From Hymenolepis diminuta (Eukaryota; Platyhelminthes; Cestoda; Cyclophyllidea; Hymenolepididae): a DNA stretch of 64,000 nucleotides. The DNA lies in contig CAADRB010000008.1 in the NCBI GenBank assembly GCA_900708905.1, positions 120,968 to 184,967 of the forward strand. Direction: 5' to 3'. Of the stretch, positions 14,726 through 29,260 are shown in pieces. Each line of letters opens with the position of its first letter. The stretch's first letter is position 1. The notes below the pieces were generated by a model. That model was not told the origin of the DNA and made no database searches. It saw nothing but the letters and a program-made list of their open reading frames with translations. The position numbers and the translations under genes were made by a program.

Positions 14726-16638
14726 CACTATTAAAACTTATAAATGATTTACGTTGTCATTTGAAATAGTAAATATTCTATTTTTCAAATTATTTAAACA
14801 TTTAGATACATTGATAACACTTTCAGTTATTTCAAATCAGAGCTAAAATAAGTTTTTTAGAGTTAATTTTTTTAATTATATTAATTTGGTAATTAAAATA
14901 TTTAAATTGGCTTAATTACTTCATTTCAGAAGGAGTCGACTGAATAAAGTAACTGTATTACATCTGTTAGGCCTGTTAAAATAAATTTTCATTGCATATT
15001 CAGGCGCATTTTTCCTGAATACACTTGCTTTATAAATCGACATTAAAACAAAGACAGCTGATGATTTCTAAAGCAACAATATCTGGAGAATGAAATAAAT
15101 CACATTTTGCAGAGACATATGATATGACCGAGTAAATTAAAACGAATACATCGCGTAAAATACACCCTCGTTTTCCATTTTGGAATTGGGCTGATTGATT
15201 GTAATAGTGCGGTAAATAGTGTAATTGCAATGCTAAATAAAATTGCTGTCTTTGTACCACCAGTCTATGTGAAATAAACGGATTTATGTATCGACTCGGA
15301 GTGAATTGGATTGATAATTACACTCCTGACATTCCGGACACAATCACAATCTGGGAGTCAAATCAAAATATTTGAACATAAGTACGGTAAAAAGTAAAAT
15401 TTATTTCCAAGGAGAACTTCTGTACCTCTGCTTTTCAAATTCGATGAGTGGACTCTTGATATCCTGATTTATCCACCGTTTGATGGCCCATTTCCCTTTT
15501 CACACCTAACTGGAATTGTTCATTGTTTTGCTTAATTAAACGTGGTTTTATATTATATTATTTTTATTCATTTGTAAGATTTTAACGAATGTTACATACA
15601 TAAAATTACCTAATCAAAAATATTCTAACCTTTAAAGTTAAGAGTAATGCACCGGACAAACTGTATCCTTTCCGAATTAAACAGTAATGACTCTTAAATA
15701 TTTAATTCATTGTAGAATGATTTTAGTTAATGAACTTTCAACGTACACAGAGGATACTTGCGGGTTTATTTCAGAGCTTTAATATCTTGACAAGACGGAA
15801 TACAACTCCAGATGGCCTAGTGACAATGACTTGCTATATATGTTCAGATTTATAGGACAGAGTGGATAACAACTTTATTCATGTTTCGTAAATGATGCTT
15901 GTTATGCCCAATAAACATATGCTATTTATAATTAATATTATAACAGGCCTATTAATGTTAATATAATAGAATTCTATATATTGAAGTTTTTGTAAATGCT
16001 TTAACTATGATGTTAGTATTGCAAATAAATAAAAACATAATATTTACACTTTTTCATTTACAGAGAGCAACAGTAATTAGGTAAGTAAAGATTAATAAGG
16101 AATAAGGGGAGTGGATTGAAAAGAGAGCAGCAAATGAGTTACTTCATTTGATTTTGGATTTGTGTTGCACAATATTCACTTAATTAGCAGTGAACTGCTT
16201 CACGTTCGGAAATCCAAACTTCATAAATCCTTCCTCTGAAATATCGATCAAATTCCTATCGACAATCTCTAGAACTGAGTTTTAATTATGATGGCTAATT
16301 TACTTTCCTCCTTGGAAGGACAAAATACAACATGATTTCACACAATTCTAAGCTGTTACTATGAGTTCAGCACAGAAGGACTCACAAGGCAGACTTTATT
16401 CAAGGTGATTACCGATTATAGCTTTTGTCAATGGGGAATTGCCTTGACTTTCCCATATTTTATTGACTAAATTGAAACACCTTTAATCGAATATTTTGTT
16501 AAGCTTTATTTATCGTTAAAAAATATTTTACGACTGTAGAGTTGCATATAGTTTTGGTCCAAAGAAATAGGATTTAATGTATATTTTTGGGTGCATAATT
16601 TATGCATTATAGTACGGTGTTCAACATCAAAATTTTGT

Positions 16639-16652
16639 TATATATATATATA
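16639..16652. repeat. (TA)7 dinucleotide run
   Basis: Seven perfect TA units lie in AT-rich DNA. It is too short to say more. Confidence 0.9.
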
Positions 16653-19600
16653 GTTGTACTTCTGTTGTGTTTCCCTATCCCCTCTCTTATATTATTATCA
16701 AATTTTTCGTTATGGTTATATTTACGAATATATTTAAAATTTTGTAAGATTTATATTAAAATAAAATGTCTCATTTGAGCGGCTATTATTTGGAGATTTG
16801 CAATGACTACCCTCCAGCAGTAATTTTGCTTTATAATTTTTAATTAGTTAACAACTCATTGTTTGTGCGAAAGTGATTTTGGCTCGCATATAAAATGAGT
16901 AAGGGAATTTTATTATTAAAATATGTATTGAATGCATATACTTTTGATAAAATAGAATCAATTTCCGTAAAATAAGATTTAAACGGGCAGAAAAAAATGT
17001 AAAATACATTCATTGAAAGTCCCATTTTTCCATATAAAATTTGAGTTGAAAGCTTCGTTTTATGATAATGTAATCTGTTTAAGACAATATAAGATTGCGC
17101 TGATTTTACGACCACTGAAAGAAGAGATGATATGAAGAATCTAAATGAACCATCGTAATTAATCAACAAAACAATAAAAGTTGGACATTACGAATTAGAA
17201 TTCAGTAAGTTTTCCAAAGGACGAGCTATGAATCTTGAATTATAGAACGTGCAGGACTAAATTAACTTCGACTACGGACATGAAAGGAAGTAGTAGTTTT
17301 GACGCTCACCTTTAGATCCTTTTCTCTTAATTTTAATTACACATTTCAGCTCTTCTTGCAGTTATTTAGTGTAAAATTTTTCTGAACTGTCGTGTTTGAT
17401 AATAAATCATGTCAACAAATTTGCCAACATATGTTTTAAATGTTTCAAATTATATATCAATCAATAATTTAATTTTCATTTGTTAAATTAAAAGTATTAA
17501 AACTATTTTTTAATGACGATAATTTTAACATAATCTGAGTTGAGATAAAAAATGGTACTATTGAGGGAGTTATTAAGGTCAACTTAATTCTAACAGTCCT
17601 GAGGCATTTTTATCTCTTCCCAAACAAACAAATAAGGACGAATTTTAATCTTATAATATTATAATAAATTTACATTACTTTGAATCGTATTTTAAAATTT
17701 TCTTTTCAGATATGCAAGCGTGTAAAGAAGAATTGACTATGCAGTCACGCTTCTTATGTTTTGTGCTGCTGGATCTGTGTTTGAAAGTTCAATGTCACAT
17801 CTAAGAGAGAATTCCAAAATGTCAAGAAGAACGAAGTGATATTGAATGAGGTAAAATGGTAATCATTTGAAGTCTGTGCCAACTGTTGTCCGATTTGAAC
17901 GATCCTAACGGTATATAAATAAATCTACTTAATTTTCTACCAATTTTAATCGGTGTTAATATGACCTAAGCGCTACACATTTTTGATGAAAATTAATTGT
18001 TGAACACTTCAAAAATTATTTTGGCATTAGAAATCAAGCTATGCTAAAATTTTAACAAATATTTTGAATTAATTTTTAAATCTACTTTCAGTCCAAGAAA
18101 TAAATGAGGTGGATTTTTTTGCAAATATGATCGTTTATTTGATTAGATACCAAGAAATCAGTGCTTGCAGAAATTTACTTAGTGGGATGATTGTAATGCC
18201 CAAAATACATCCATACACTTTGAAATTTCAAGCGAAATGAGATGAGCTATTTAGACATTTTTATATTTCGCATTCGGCCAGTAGTTCAATTTACGGAGAC
18301 ATTTTATTTCTTGGAATATCATTTAAAATCAATAGTTGCTGGGCTTGCGGCTAAAAAATTCTTAAAAATGAAAAAAAATTTAATTAATGATGTTATTTTT
18401 AGAAATCGTAATTATCAATTTTTACGTCCAGAAAACTTGAAAAATCTTGCACGTGTTTTTAAAAATTCATTTAAAAATGCTGATAATTGATCAAGATATT
18501 TTTATTGCATGCATATGAACAGGTTAAATAAAGAAGAAATTGAATATTTATTATAGATTTAGTTTAATTTTATTTGTTATTTCCAAAAATAGACATCCCA
18601 AGTTGATTTTTTTCAAACTGTTTTTTGGTTTGTGCCCTTTCCTTACACATGAGAAAATTGATGCAAACCGCAAGTTGCTCTCAATATTTTTATTATAAAT
18701 TGAACATTACGCGGTTTTGATATTTCTGGATTATATTTTTACTATTCTTTTGAAATGGACAGTTGTTATAACCAAATTGTTTTATTTTAACTTTTTCCCC
18801 CCAACTTTATCGCTACTAGTTGCATTAAGTAATTTAATCAGATTTGAAAACTGCATTTTAAATTATAAAAATAGTTTGATTAATTCTACGAAACCATTTT
18901 GTTTTAGAGGCATTTCTCTCTGCTAATATTCGATTTAAGATTTCTTGATAGCCGAGTTTTTTGGAAAGTTAAACGAATTTTAGGCTGTTCTTGAGGACTG
19001 GACGGAAATATTTATAAAAATATCTTTCTAAAACTTGAAGCCAATTAAACTTACGACGGTTAAAAGTAACCTCTACCAACTGTGCAGATTAGCTCATTGC
19101 ATAAATATTTAGGCTAATAATTCATGAAAAAATAACTAAGAGTGTCGTCCTTTTAAGAGAATATTACTTTAAAATTCGTTTAGCAGAGCTTATATACAAT
19201 ATTTTAACCTGAAATAGGTGAAATTATCTTTAAATTTTTATAGAAAATTAAAATTATTTTATTAATTTGTATAAAGAGTCGAGTAGTGCATCTATTTTTT
19301 AATAATCATAAAATAGCTGAAAATTTCTGTCTAACACTAAAACATTTCAGCTGACTATTTCATCTGCAAATGTATCTTTTGGTTCGGTAAAATTGGCACA
19401 CCAACGACGAAACGCATTTTAATGGCTCAAATATTCTATAATTTTCGTAAAATTTTAAATCGAATAAAAAACTAAAAATTGACTATGAAATCTCTTTTTT
19501 ATTTTTAAGTATTTTAATATGGTCAAAGTCACTTTCGGGTTATTTTAATTCTCTCAGGCTGATAATTTTGAAAGCTGAATATATTGCAAACGGTAAATTA

Positions 19601-22600
19601 TTTAATCAAACCCATTAGTTAGTTTAAATAAATATTTAAATGTATATATATGTTCATAAGGCTTTCACAAAATCATAAAATTAACAGCACCGCTAATCTG
19701 TAATGATGTTAAACATTATACTGACCTCTTCAATACACACCTCCTCTCCTTTCCGAAAGCAGTGTCAGTTTTTTCCGTGGATTTTAACGCTAATAATTTG
19801 ATTAACGTATCATAATGATAATATGTAGCAATTAACCTTCACCTTCATTCTTAAAATTCTTTTATTGAGGACTCAAATAGAATGATCCTAGTCCTAGAAA
19901 GGAACCCTTTTAGTGGATTGCACTGTGAATTCTCCCTACCTGTAAGGATAAACCTGCACATCTGCAAATTAGCCATGCTCAAAAATTTGGAGTTGCTGAA
20001 ATCTGTTGCTGATATACTTTTAACTGTGTAGCGCTGTCACAGATCAGTTTTATGTAATTTTCAACTAAATTTATTAGATAAATAACAAATCATAAGTTGC
20101 AAGACTAACTTTTACATTTAACTGAAAAACAATAATCATTTGATTTTATAGGTTAATCGGTAAACACCTCAAAACACTTTATAATTTCGAATTGTACAAA
20201 ATGTCTGAATAGATGAAACTTAAAATTACCTCCATCGGAAGAGGAAAGTCTGGTGATTGGACGCAGAAATAAAGTATGAGTCTGAAAATTTCTCACTAAA
20301 TTTGACCTTTAATCAAACCTTTTACCTCTGCATTTGAATGTTCTATTGTTCACGTTTCTTATTATTTTCTGTGCATCTTTACTCATGGTACTGGATTATT
20401 ATACTCATAATTGCATTAAATCGGATATTCGAATGGACAGTTTTAATTATTTTTGTTTTCTACTGGCCAAGAAATTTCCAAAATAATGAAACAAAGCTCT
20501 CAAGATTTTATCTATATATGTCTATAGCTTTTCCATCACAGTAATAAAATCACTTTAAACAAATTGATTTTATTTGCAAATTATCCTATTTAATTAAAAT
20601 AATGGGGGAATTATAAACTGCGCACTTATCTGCTACGAGAAGATTTTTAATAATTCATTATTTCCACCAAAAGACAAAACATTCCCGAGGGAATAATTTA
20701 AACAAAGACCTACATATTCTTAGTCTAAAGGAATTAAGGTTATTTAAGAGCAAACTATCCAAAACTTTCCGTTTAACACACTTTCTTTGCTTTAAGAAGT
20801 CTCATATACAAGAACAATGCATTCAGCAATTGCATACACGCCGCTTAAAATACACTGATATTTATTGCAATATTCAGCAAATATCAATATTTTCAAAATG
20901 TTTATAACCAGAGTACAATTTTAGATAAATTATCGATTTTAAATTTCAAAATAATGTGAGATTAATATTATTCCAATAAATTGGGATTGCATTTCAACAA
21001 AAAAATGATTTGAAAATATGTGCGCTTATAAAATACGTGCCTTACAAGTGCCGCGAAAATCTATTTGCTTTAAAATCAGCTCTTCGAATCAAACTTGCTA
21101 AAATTTAACTTTTCCTAAGTTTATTTGCCATCTACAATTCGGTCAAAGTTGGATATATCTTATGTTTTAATTGTATATTTATCATATTCAGGGATTTAAT
21201 TCTTCCTCTTATTTCGCAAATTTTAATTATTTAAAGCAATAAAAAACGCCTTGTTAAATTCAAACTGCACTATTTCAAATATTTGAAATATAAATCTGTT
21301 GTAGAATCGATCTTGAAACCATTTATTTTTTTATGAATAAATACGAAAGCTTGTTTTTTTAATGATAATTTTAAGTTTTTTTAATAAAACAGCAACTTAA
21401 GATCACAATTCATGAAAATCATAATTGACACCTGTGATTCTGTAGGTTCATTGTCAAGATTGTCGTAACCAATCCCCCCTCCCCCAACCTCCGATTGATC
21501 AATCGTTTAAGAAAACACAAAACATTGCTGACAGTGATTTATTTAATGATTCAGGGAGAAACTTTGAATGCTTTCAATGGTGAACTCCACTCAGATGTCA
21601 AATGTATCAAGAAACTTTTGTTAACAAGGACTTTTAAGACTACTTCTTATCTCCTACTGGACTTTGCCGCTACCCAATTTTTGCGGTTTTTCAACTGTGA
21701 AATGGTTAAATTTTGGCTTGCTCTCAGTTTCAACAGCAACAAAATGAAATATTAAGAAGCCAAGAAGCTTAGTTCAACTCCTTACTACAGGATCACCAAT
21801 TCCTTAATTTTTACTTTAAAATGTTAAAAAAAGACAGATAAAGCAATGATTTTAAATTAATATTTTGTAAATGTAGGCATACATTTCTTCAATCTGTGTT
21901 ATTTTAAAATTTGTTTTAAACTCTTATAGAATAATAATTCACAAATCCTCTTGTTGTGTGTACTCTCCATATCAGGTATTTAATGAAATTAAAAGTTCAA
22001 ACTGAGAAAGTTCTTCGTCGAAATTTCATTTGACTCAGATGACCAAAAATAACTAATTTGAAACACCCATCATTTTCTTTAAAAATTATTTAATTTTGGT
22101 TTTTGTAATAAAAATACAATCTAATTGATAAAATTCAAAGAATTAAAACATTTTACTTACCGAATGAGGCATGAGATAATCTTTCCTTTTATATGTGTAT
22201 AATTTTCTTCTGTCTTAAAAGCGATTTTGTGCAATTATTTTTTCTCTACTGCATAGCGTAAATCTTTCATGATGGAACAGTCAGAGTGGTGTCTGATTGG
22301 TTATTCTAACTGACCAATCATTTTAAGCAACGATTCATAGATGCATTTTGTTAATGAACTCAAGAAAAATACAATTTAAGGTTGTAAGAACTTGTTGTGA
22401 TGTGAATAAAATTTTCGGTATGTTACATCATTTGTTTAGATAGGGGTGCACCATAGCTAACAATAGGATTGTGAGTAAATTAATCCCTTAAATGTAATGG
22501 CTGAAATAGTGTAACATCTTTAAAGTACCCTTTAATAAAAGCTGAAATAAAATCTTGCATTGACCAATGATGGACAGCCATCAATTGCGAATGCATAATA

Positions 22601-24720
22601 CAAGTTTTTTTTCTTTCAGCATAAGTAGTTAACTTTAAAATGTGCTATCTGTATTTGCTTTTGATAGTAAAATGCTGAAAAATGGTTTAAACTTTCAAAT
22701 AATATCACTTTTGAAATAAGGTTCTCCTGCTTTATAATTTGTCACCGAACATCGATCAAATTAAAAAATTGTGCATCATAAGAGAAATTTTGTATGTGAA
22801 TTTATAATGCCATCATCATTTTGTGCATAAAAATGAGGTGAGAAGGATCTTGCGGATCAAAACTGATCTGATATTTACTTAACTCCCTTTTTAGTTAATG
22901 GATTTTCCAAATGTGGGTGAAAAGTGAAAAAGCAGAAAAGCATATTCTCATGCTTCCCATTGGATTAATAAATGATGAAATTAGAGACTAAGTCTGATAG
23001 AACTTTGAATTGGAATAAACCGATCCATAAAATAATTTTGGCGCTCCGATGAAGTAGGGTTCTCCTACTTTTTTCACTAATTTTCTATGTAATATCATTC
23101 CTTTTGAAATTGGACATATTCACTCATTCACTTTTTTCACACTCAGTCTTTTCCACAGAATTTTAGTTCCACCAGGAAAAATATATAATTATTATGCGTT
23201 TAAATGATGCTGTTATATCAGTTGAAGTTATTAAAAGTTGTTTACGTTATATCATGAAATCTCTTTATATCGGTGTTAGACATGTGTAGAGCAATACTTG
23301 ACATCGAATTAAAAGATAAAAACAAAGTCAAGCTAATTTTTGCGTATATTTAATTCTAATAACGGGTGTCTGAAGCATTTACATTCCATTAAACTGAAAT
23401 TCTTTCCACAAATTAAGATTATATGCTGAAGAACATTATTAATAGTCCATTGGGAAGAAAAATGATTTGAAAGGACACGACCGTCTATCATGATTACCAA
23501 AACTTGCAATAAGCACTGAACGTTGCAGACAAGCGCTTACTGCAACGCAGTAGATGAACCATTAATTCTGAATTGGGGAACATGAGCCATCCATTTAGTA
23601 AATATTGAACGACCATCTAACATCTAAAATCTAAATCAAAATGTTTTGATACCCTAACGTTGTTCTCAGCATCATTTTGATCGCCTTTCATCTCTTTATC
23701 ACTTATCCTATTTAAAAATAGTAACATTTGTTTGCATTTCTGTGGGTAATAAAAATGTTGATCATAAAAACTTTTAATAAAATTCGAATTGACAGTTGCT
23801 GTCACAGCGAGAATCAATGAATGCAATTATATTATACAATTATCTCTTATCATTAAGAAGCAGCTTTACTTTTTAGGCTCTTAAAGTCATAACTTCTACT
23901 ATCTCAAAATTTTATGCTAATACTCGAATCTCATCCTCTTACACGAATTTTGCCATGACTGCTACGTATCATCAAAAAATGGAAGAATATTGGTTTTCAT
24001 AATGCAGGGTGCAGCTAAATTTTAATCCGTATTTGGTGGGCTCTTTTCATCCGCTCACCGGGAACAATTAAATGCTCCATTGCTATCAAGTGCATTAAAC
24101 CAGTCAGTTATATTAGTGATGTAACTTCGGTAAGGGGTGTAAAATTTTCCACGATTTATTTTATGGTGAGAAAATAAAAACATTGTAATTTAGAGATTTC
24201 GGTCTTAAAACCAACGAATTCTCTTAAAATCAAGTTTCCATGGGAGCTGGGTTTTGAGAGACTTTCATGGTTTTACCATTAGGGTGAGTTCCTGTCAAGT
24301 AAAGATCTGCATTAAAGAATATTTAGTTCACGGGGCACTACACTGTTGAGTTTGGATAGCAGATGTTAGTATTCGGGGACAACTGACAATCCAGCATTTC
24401 ACTAACTAATTCAAGTTCCTCTGATGGTATGGAAAAGTACCCACCCGAAATTTGGCTGGTATAGGCTAAGATTTGCAATAAGCACATCTTACATGTTAAC
24501 AGCGTAGATATGCTGCTGTTCTCTTATTCTCAAATTTTTAAATTTTTCCCTGATTTATCTTTTTACGTTTAAACTCCTAAATTATGCAGAATAGCAATGA
24601 ACTCGGTTGCACCTAGTCAATTCGGCCGATCCATATAACTACGCATTTTTAAATTTTGTTGGGAATATTACCCTTTCTAGAACTTAAATTTAATTCATTG
24701 TTAACTAATGCAGACCAGTT

Positions 24721-24923
24721 TGTTCCCTCCACCCATACACCCTATATACTTTGTCACCCGACTATCTGTTTTACTCAAAGGTGCATTTGTTACTCCTCTA
24801 TATAAATACCTATGCAGGTACGCACCCTATCTATTAATCACATTTACATTTTCCCTCTCCTAATAAACTTGACTCATCCCTATCGTGACTTCTGTCTTCT
24901 CTAGTTGGTGTTGTGATTACAGC
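24721..24923 (+). repeat. Possible solo LTR-like sequence
   Basis: This C/T-rich segment has an LTR-like order of signals on the + strand. It begins TGTTCCCTCC and has a TATA-like box (tatataaata) near 24,800. An AATAAA follows about 60 bp downstream, then a T/G-rich stretch, and it ends ..GATTACA. I saw no target-site duplication and no internal retroelement sequence next to it. It may instead be a chance arrangement or a Pol II promoter-like region. Confidence 0.2.
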
Positions 24924-27900
24924 AATGTTTATCCACAAATTCAGAGGTCACGAATTTGATACTCATTAGTACAAACTCATCAAGGAAAATGGCTAATATG
25001 AAGTGTAAAAAATCAGGTTCTCTTTTGGGGTTTCAGTTTCCATAGAAACTTGGCACAGCCATTTTGGGCAAAGTCCAACTTTGCAGACTTGTATACATAT
25101 TTTTGATATCTGCTGTATATGCGTAAGTGAACTGGCCAATATGAATGTAATGTTAAGGAAAATATACTCAACCACTTGGAAATTGTCGTAATGTGCTGGA
25201 TTAATCTTAAATGTTATTTAGATTTCATTTTGGCCGCAATATTATTAATGATCAAGAAAAATTAAATCTTCATCGATGTTGATTCTTCATATGCTAATCA
25301 ATATTTGTTGCGGAAGAGAAATTTAATTATTGAACTGTCGAATAATTATAAAATATATTCAATTTTGATTAATATAAGGTGTCCGCATGTGACTTTATTA
25401 TAAATAGACTAGTTTTATAATTAAGTTTGACAATTTTGGAAAATCATTTTACGAAATTAGCCTGAGTTGAATCTGTCTGGTAGAATAAAAGAGAAGAGGA
25501 ATATTGAATAGGTAAAATAATTTCCAGATATCTTAAATCTATTCTTTCATGTAGACCAATTAACAAAATTTTATCTATCTAATATAAATATAATATATAT
25601 TTATAAACAAATATAAAGAGAATATAAATTTATTGAAAAAAGAACCTTATATGAATATTCAATCTTTAAAATATTTTGTGCATTTCCAAACTGAATAATT
25701 TTCATGATTGAGAAATACATTTTAGAAATATCATTATGGAACAATAACAAAAGGCCTCAAAATCTCTTGCAAGGAACTGCAGTGGAATCGAAAGGGCATA
25801 ACCCACCGTCCAACTAATTCAAGTATTTAAAGCAAAGTGAGCATTGCGAATATGAAATCGCCCGGGATTCAGGAGATCTAGCATTAAATGCTGCCGTTCA
25901 GCATGGTAGAACATCATGAAGTGAACAATACCCATAATTTAGAAATTATTAACCCAGAACATTCGGAATCCAAACTGATTAATTTGCCCAAATATATTTT
26001 GTTGCTAATTGTGTTTGAATTCTTTTTCTACCCTTAAATTTAATAGAATCTTCTACTATATCATGAACATTTTTAATGAAGCCTCAGAAAACATTCCATT
26101 GGCCTAATTTATGTAATCCGTTTTAAACTTAAAAAAATTTTTACATTAAAAAAACTATATATTCTGTTCGTAAAATTTTGATGGCAAATGCGTTCAAAAT
26201 TGATACTAAATGAAAAATTGGGCTTTGAAAATATTTCTAGAAGGCAACAACCTTCATCTCAAACAAATTTACATTTAAAATCACTAAGTGGTTTTTCAAA
26301 AAATATTTCCTTCTCTGCTGCACTTAATATGCATAAATCTGAGTCGATTATTTTAACAAAACTGATATTTAAATAAGTTAACGCTATTACTGCTAGAGGA
26401 AATCAAACATAGCAAAATTAAAAATGAAGAAATATGTAGTAAAATAATTTAATACGAAAGAAGTTGTGCTTTCAATATTCTAACAAATCTACCTCCATCA
26501 ATTTGAAAATCGCACTTGAAACACAACTTCATGAATAATATTTCGTAAAATTGCGGAATTCATAGACAAATAAATCGATAACAAGTATTTAAGTAAGGAA
26601 AAGTTAAAATTCATGGTTATTTAATACCTTTTATAATAAATTAATTTTTGGTGTATTAATGACCTTCCAAACTTGTTAAAGTTCGTATTTTCTTCACTAC
26701 GGATTAGACAAAATTCAATAACAAATTTTAAAATACAAATGAAAGCCGTAGTTTATGCATGTGCGTTATAGTAAATGTGAGAGCGGACTCGTTCCATGAT
26801 TTAGCCGCAAATTTTCACTTTTGTGTGGTTTTAATAAACTTAATACGCAGCTTGTTGGCTTGTTGTTTATTTAGGAAGATATATCTTAATAGTTAGATTA
26901 TTATCGCCTAGCGGTTTTTAACGCACACTTAATTTATTTCATAATCAGATAGACACCAGGCAACTGAAATTGGTTGATTAAAACTTTTTTCTTAAATATT
27001 AAGTCATCTAAAAATACCATTCAACTATTTGGCATTTTATTATTGTTATTATCAACAGCAATACAACAAAATGTATAATTTTTAAATGCAGCGAAACAAC
27101 TGGAATTGATTGACAGAATGTTTAGGGGATCGATGATGAAGATGCTAAAAGATTGTTGGATGAGGTTCTTGCACAATTTATCAAAAGAGTATTTCAATTT
27201 CCAATATCTTCATTTTATGATTCATCTACTTGACACTGGACATCTGGTTGTGGACAGTGTCTAGTATCAATTCTTTTTCCTACTTTGACTAAAATGCCAA
27301 AAATAATCCCGTAAAAACCTATCAGAAGTAAGACAGCATCTCTAATAGGATAATACCATTTATCAATTTTTGATTTAATACTTTAGAACTTTTTCACTCT
27401 AATCGGACCCGCTTAGGGACTGCAAAATGATTCAAAGATCGAACTATATAAAGAAAGTGCTTAGAACATAAAAAGTATAAGATATAGTTCCTTGTGATGA
27501 ACTAAAAATATGTTTCGTTCATCATTTCCTTTTTAAACAAATAAGGTGGAAATTCAAAGCGTATCCATCCTGAAATTCATCTACATACATATATTATTAT
27601 AATTGACAAAAACACAAAATACTCTGCCATTAACCCTTGAGAAAGTTGCGTTCATCGATAGAATTTGTCTTTCATATGTTAAATTGACCTCAACTTAAAC
27701 GCATTTAGAATTTCAGTGCTTCTTTGAGGTAATCAGTTCGGAACATGTACTAAAACATTTTATTCTCCACCAGCACTTTCTCTCGTAGGAACTCAAATTT
27801 GCCTGTTTCATATAATTTTCAAACCAGCTGCTCTTTGAGTAGGATAAAAAGATTCCTTTAAAGGTCTAAATTTATTGTAATATCAGGTGATTAATATTTG

Positions 27901-28780
27901 AAGATCAACATAATATTTATTTTTTATTCTAACTCTTTAAACAATTCTGTAGGGTATTTATAAAAAATATTGTTTTCAGCCTTTTTAGTGTCATTTACAA
28001 ATAAATTTAAACGCTTTACTAAAACCAAATGAAATCATTAAGAGTTCAGAAATAATTAATCATATAAATAAAATTGTATATAGCCTGAAGAGCAATAAAT
28101 ACTTTTTAAATTCAGCGGTAAAACACTGGCACTAAATACACACTTGTGCTGTCTCTTTCGCCATAGAAAAGTTTAAAAAATTTACTTATTTTAAAACTGT
28201 TTTCAATAAAACAAAGTAGAATAATTTTTGCGTAGCTCTTTAAATTGTTTTTAAAAATATTAACCTTGGGTGAACCTTGGGGAAAGCTGCTATATAAAAA
28301 TTATATTTGCTCGTTCTATCCAATTAAAAGAAAACCAATATTTGCAAATTGTTTATCTCAAATTGTATAAGCCTGCAGCTCCTGAATTTGAGAAAATTAG
28401 GAATAGCGCTACCTCCAACATTTTGGGGTTGATTTTCTCAGGTGTACCCTTCATTTTACCAAAAAGGATTTGGGAAGGATGAACAAAGTAGATTTAACCG
28501 AAATCAAACCGAGATAATCCTACGTCCATTAATACCAACTTCAGCACGCAGATAACAACTTGAAATCTTTCAGAATATCTTCACGCATATGTGCATTTTG
28601 ATTTTATGGAGAAATTAGTTATAATTTGTGCTGTATCAATTTTATAGGCATCTAAACCTTTCCGATGTAAGCTATTTCATTAGAAATTCCTAATGGTCAG
28701 AAAAAGACGTCTATATTTCCGGAATCAGGATTTCAAAATTTGGATACTGATTAAAGTACAGTAAGTGATATGTATAAAGA
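24924..28780. other. AT-rich intergenic DNA
   Basis: No gene, RNA gene or mobile-element motif was recognised. The open frames here (for example 26,188-26,376) have the composition of the background. Confidence 0.5.
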
Positions 28781-28789
28781 CTGGCGTGA

Positions 28790-29260
28790 TAAGTTAGAAT
28801 AGCCTATGCTTATGATCCCACCAGCTAATCACAATGGCAGCATTATTTAACCACCCGATCAGGCCTTTCCGTGTATGGGTACTATTGTGGAGTCCAAATA
28901 AACAGTTATCTTTAAACAAGCGGCTATATACAATAACCCGTAAACACATGTTCTCTTCTCCCTTTCCCTTTTTGCGTTGCAATACCAATTACTTTCTACT
29001 AATCTTTAACCCTACGCAAGCCACTCACAGTACGTTCTACAGCGGTGATGGGATTAAAAGAGTGAAAGGAGATGGGAATAAGATGTGCAGATTGAGACAT
29101 GCAGAGAGAGTCTTAACTCAACCAAGGCGTATGCAGAAAAATGGTGCAAGCTAAATAAAAGTAATTTACCTAAGTACAATGGGCGAGTGTTCTACTATGC
29201 CAAAGCCATACTACTGCTAATGTGCGTGAGTGCGCCTTGGATGCACTAACTGTATAAATT
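28790..29260. other. Less AT-rich island, possible retroelement remnant
   Basis: This block of about 470 bp is visibly richer in G and C than the DNA on both sides. It holds overlapping open frames on both strands (28,834-29,154 plus, 28,794-28,988 minus) that encode nothing I recognise. An early part with AATAAA (ccaaataaac near 28,897) and a pyrimidine run near 28,950 would suit the end of a decayed retroelement. No domain, terminal repeat or target-site duplication could be established, so I leave it as an unexplained composition island. Confidence 0.25.

Larger units (their letters stand above)
7433..24700. other. AT-rich intergenic DNA
   Basis: This is a long AT-rich stretch with no gene I can support. 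Short open frames such as 18,242-18,490 (82 codons, basic, starts at ATG, no known motif) show no splice context, no homology I recognise and only background composition. The features that stand out are small: a tetranucleotide microsatellite near 14,705, a TA run near 16,639, a diverged repeat near 13,150 related to one near 42,270, and a perfect 8-bp hairpin at 23,521-23,547. Confidence 0.5.

Noticed and set aside
18242..18490. An 82-codon ATG frame as a small gene
   Set aside because: Its composition equals the AT-rich background, with no motif and no splice context. It is as expected by chance in 64 kb of such DNA.
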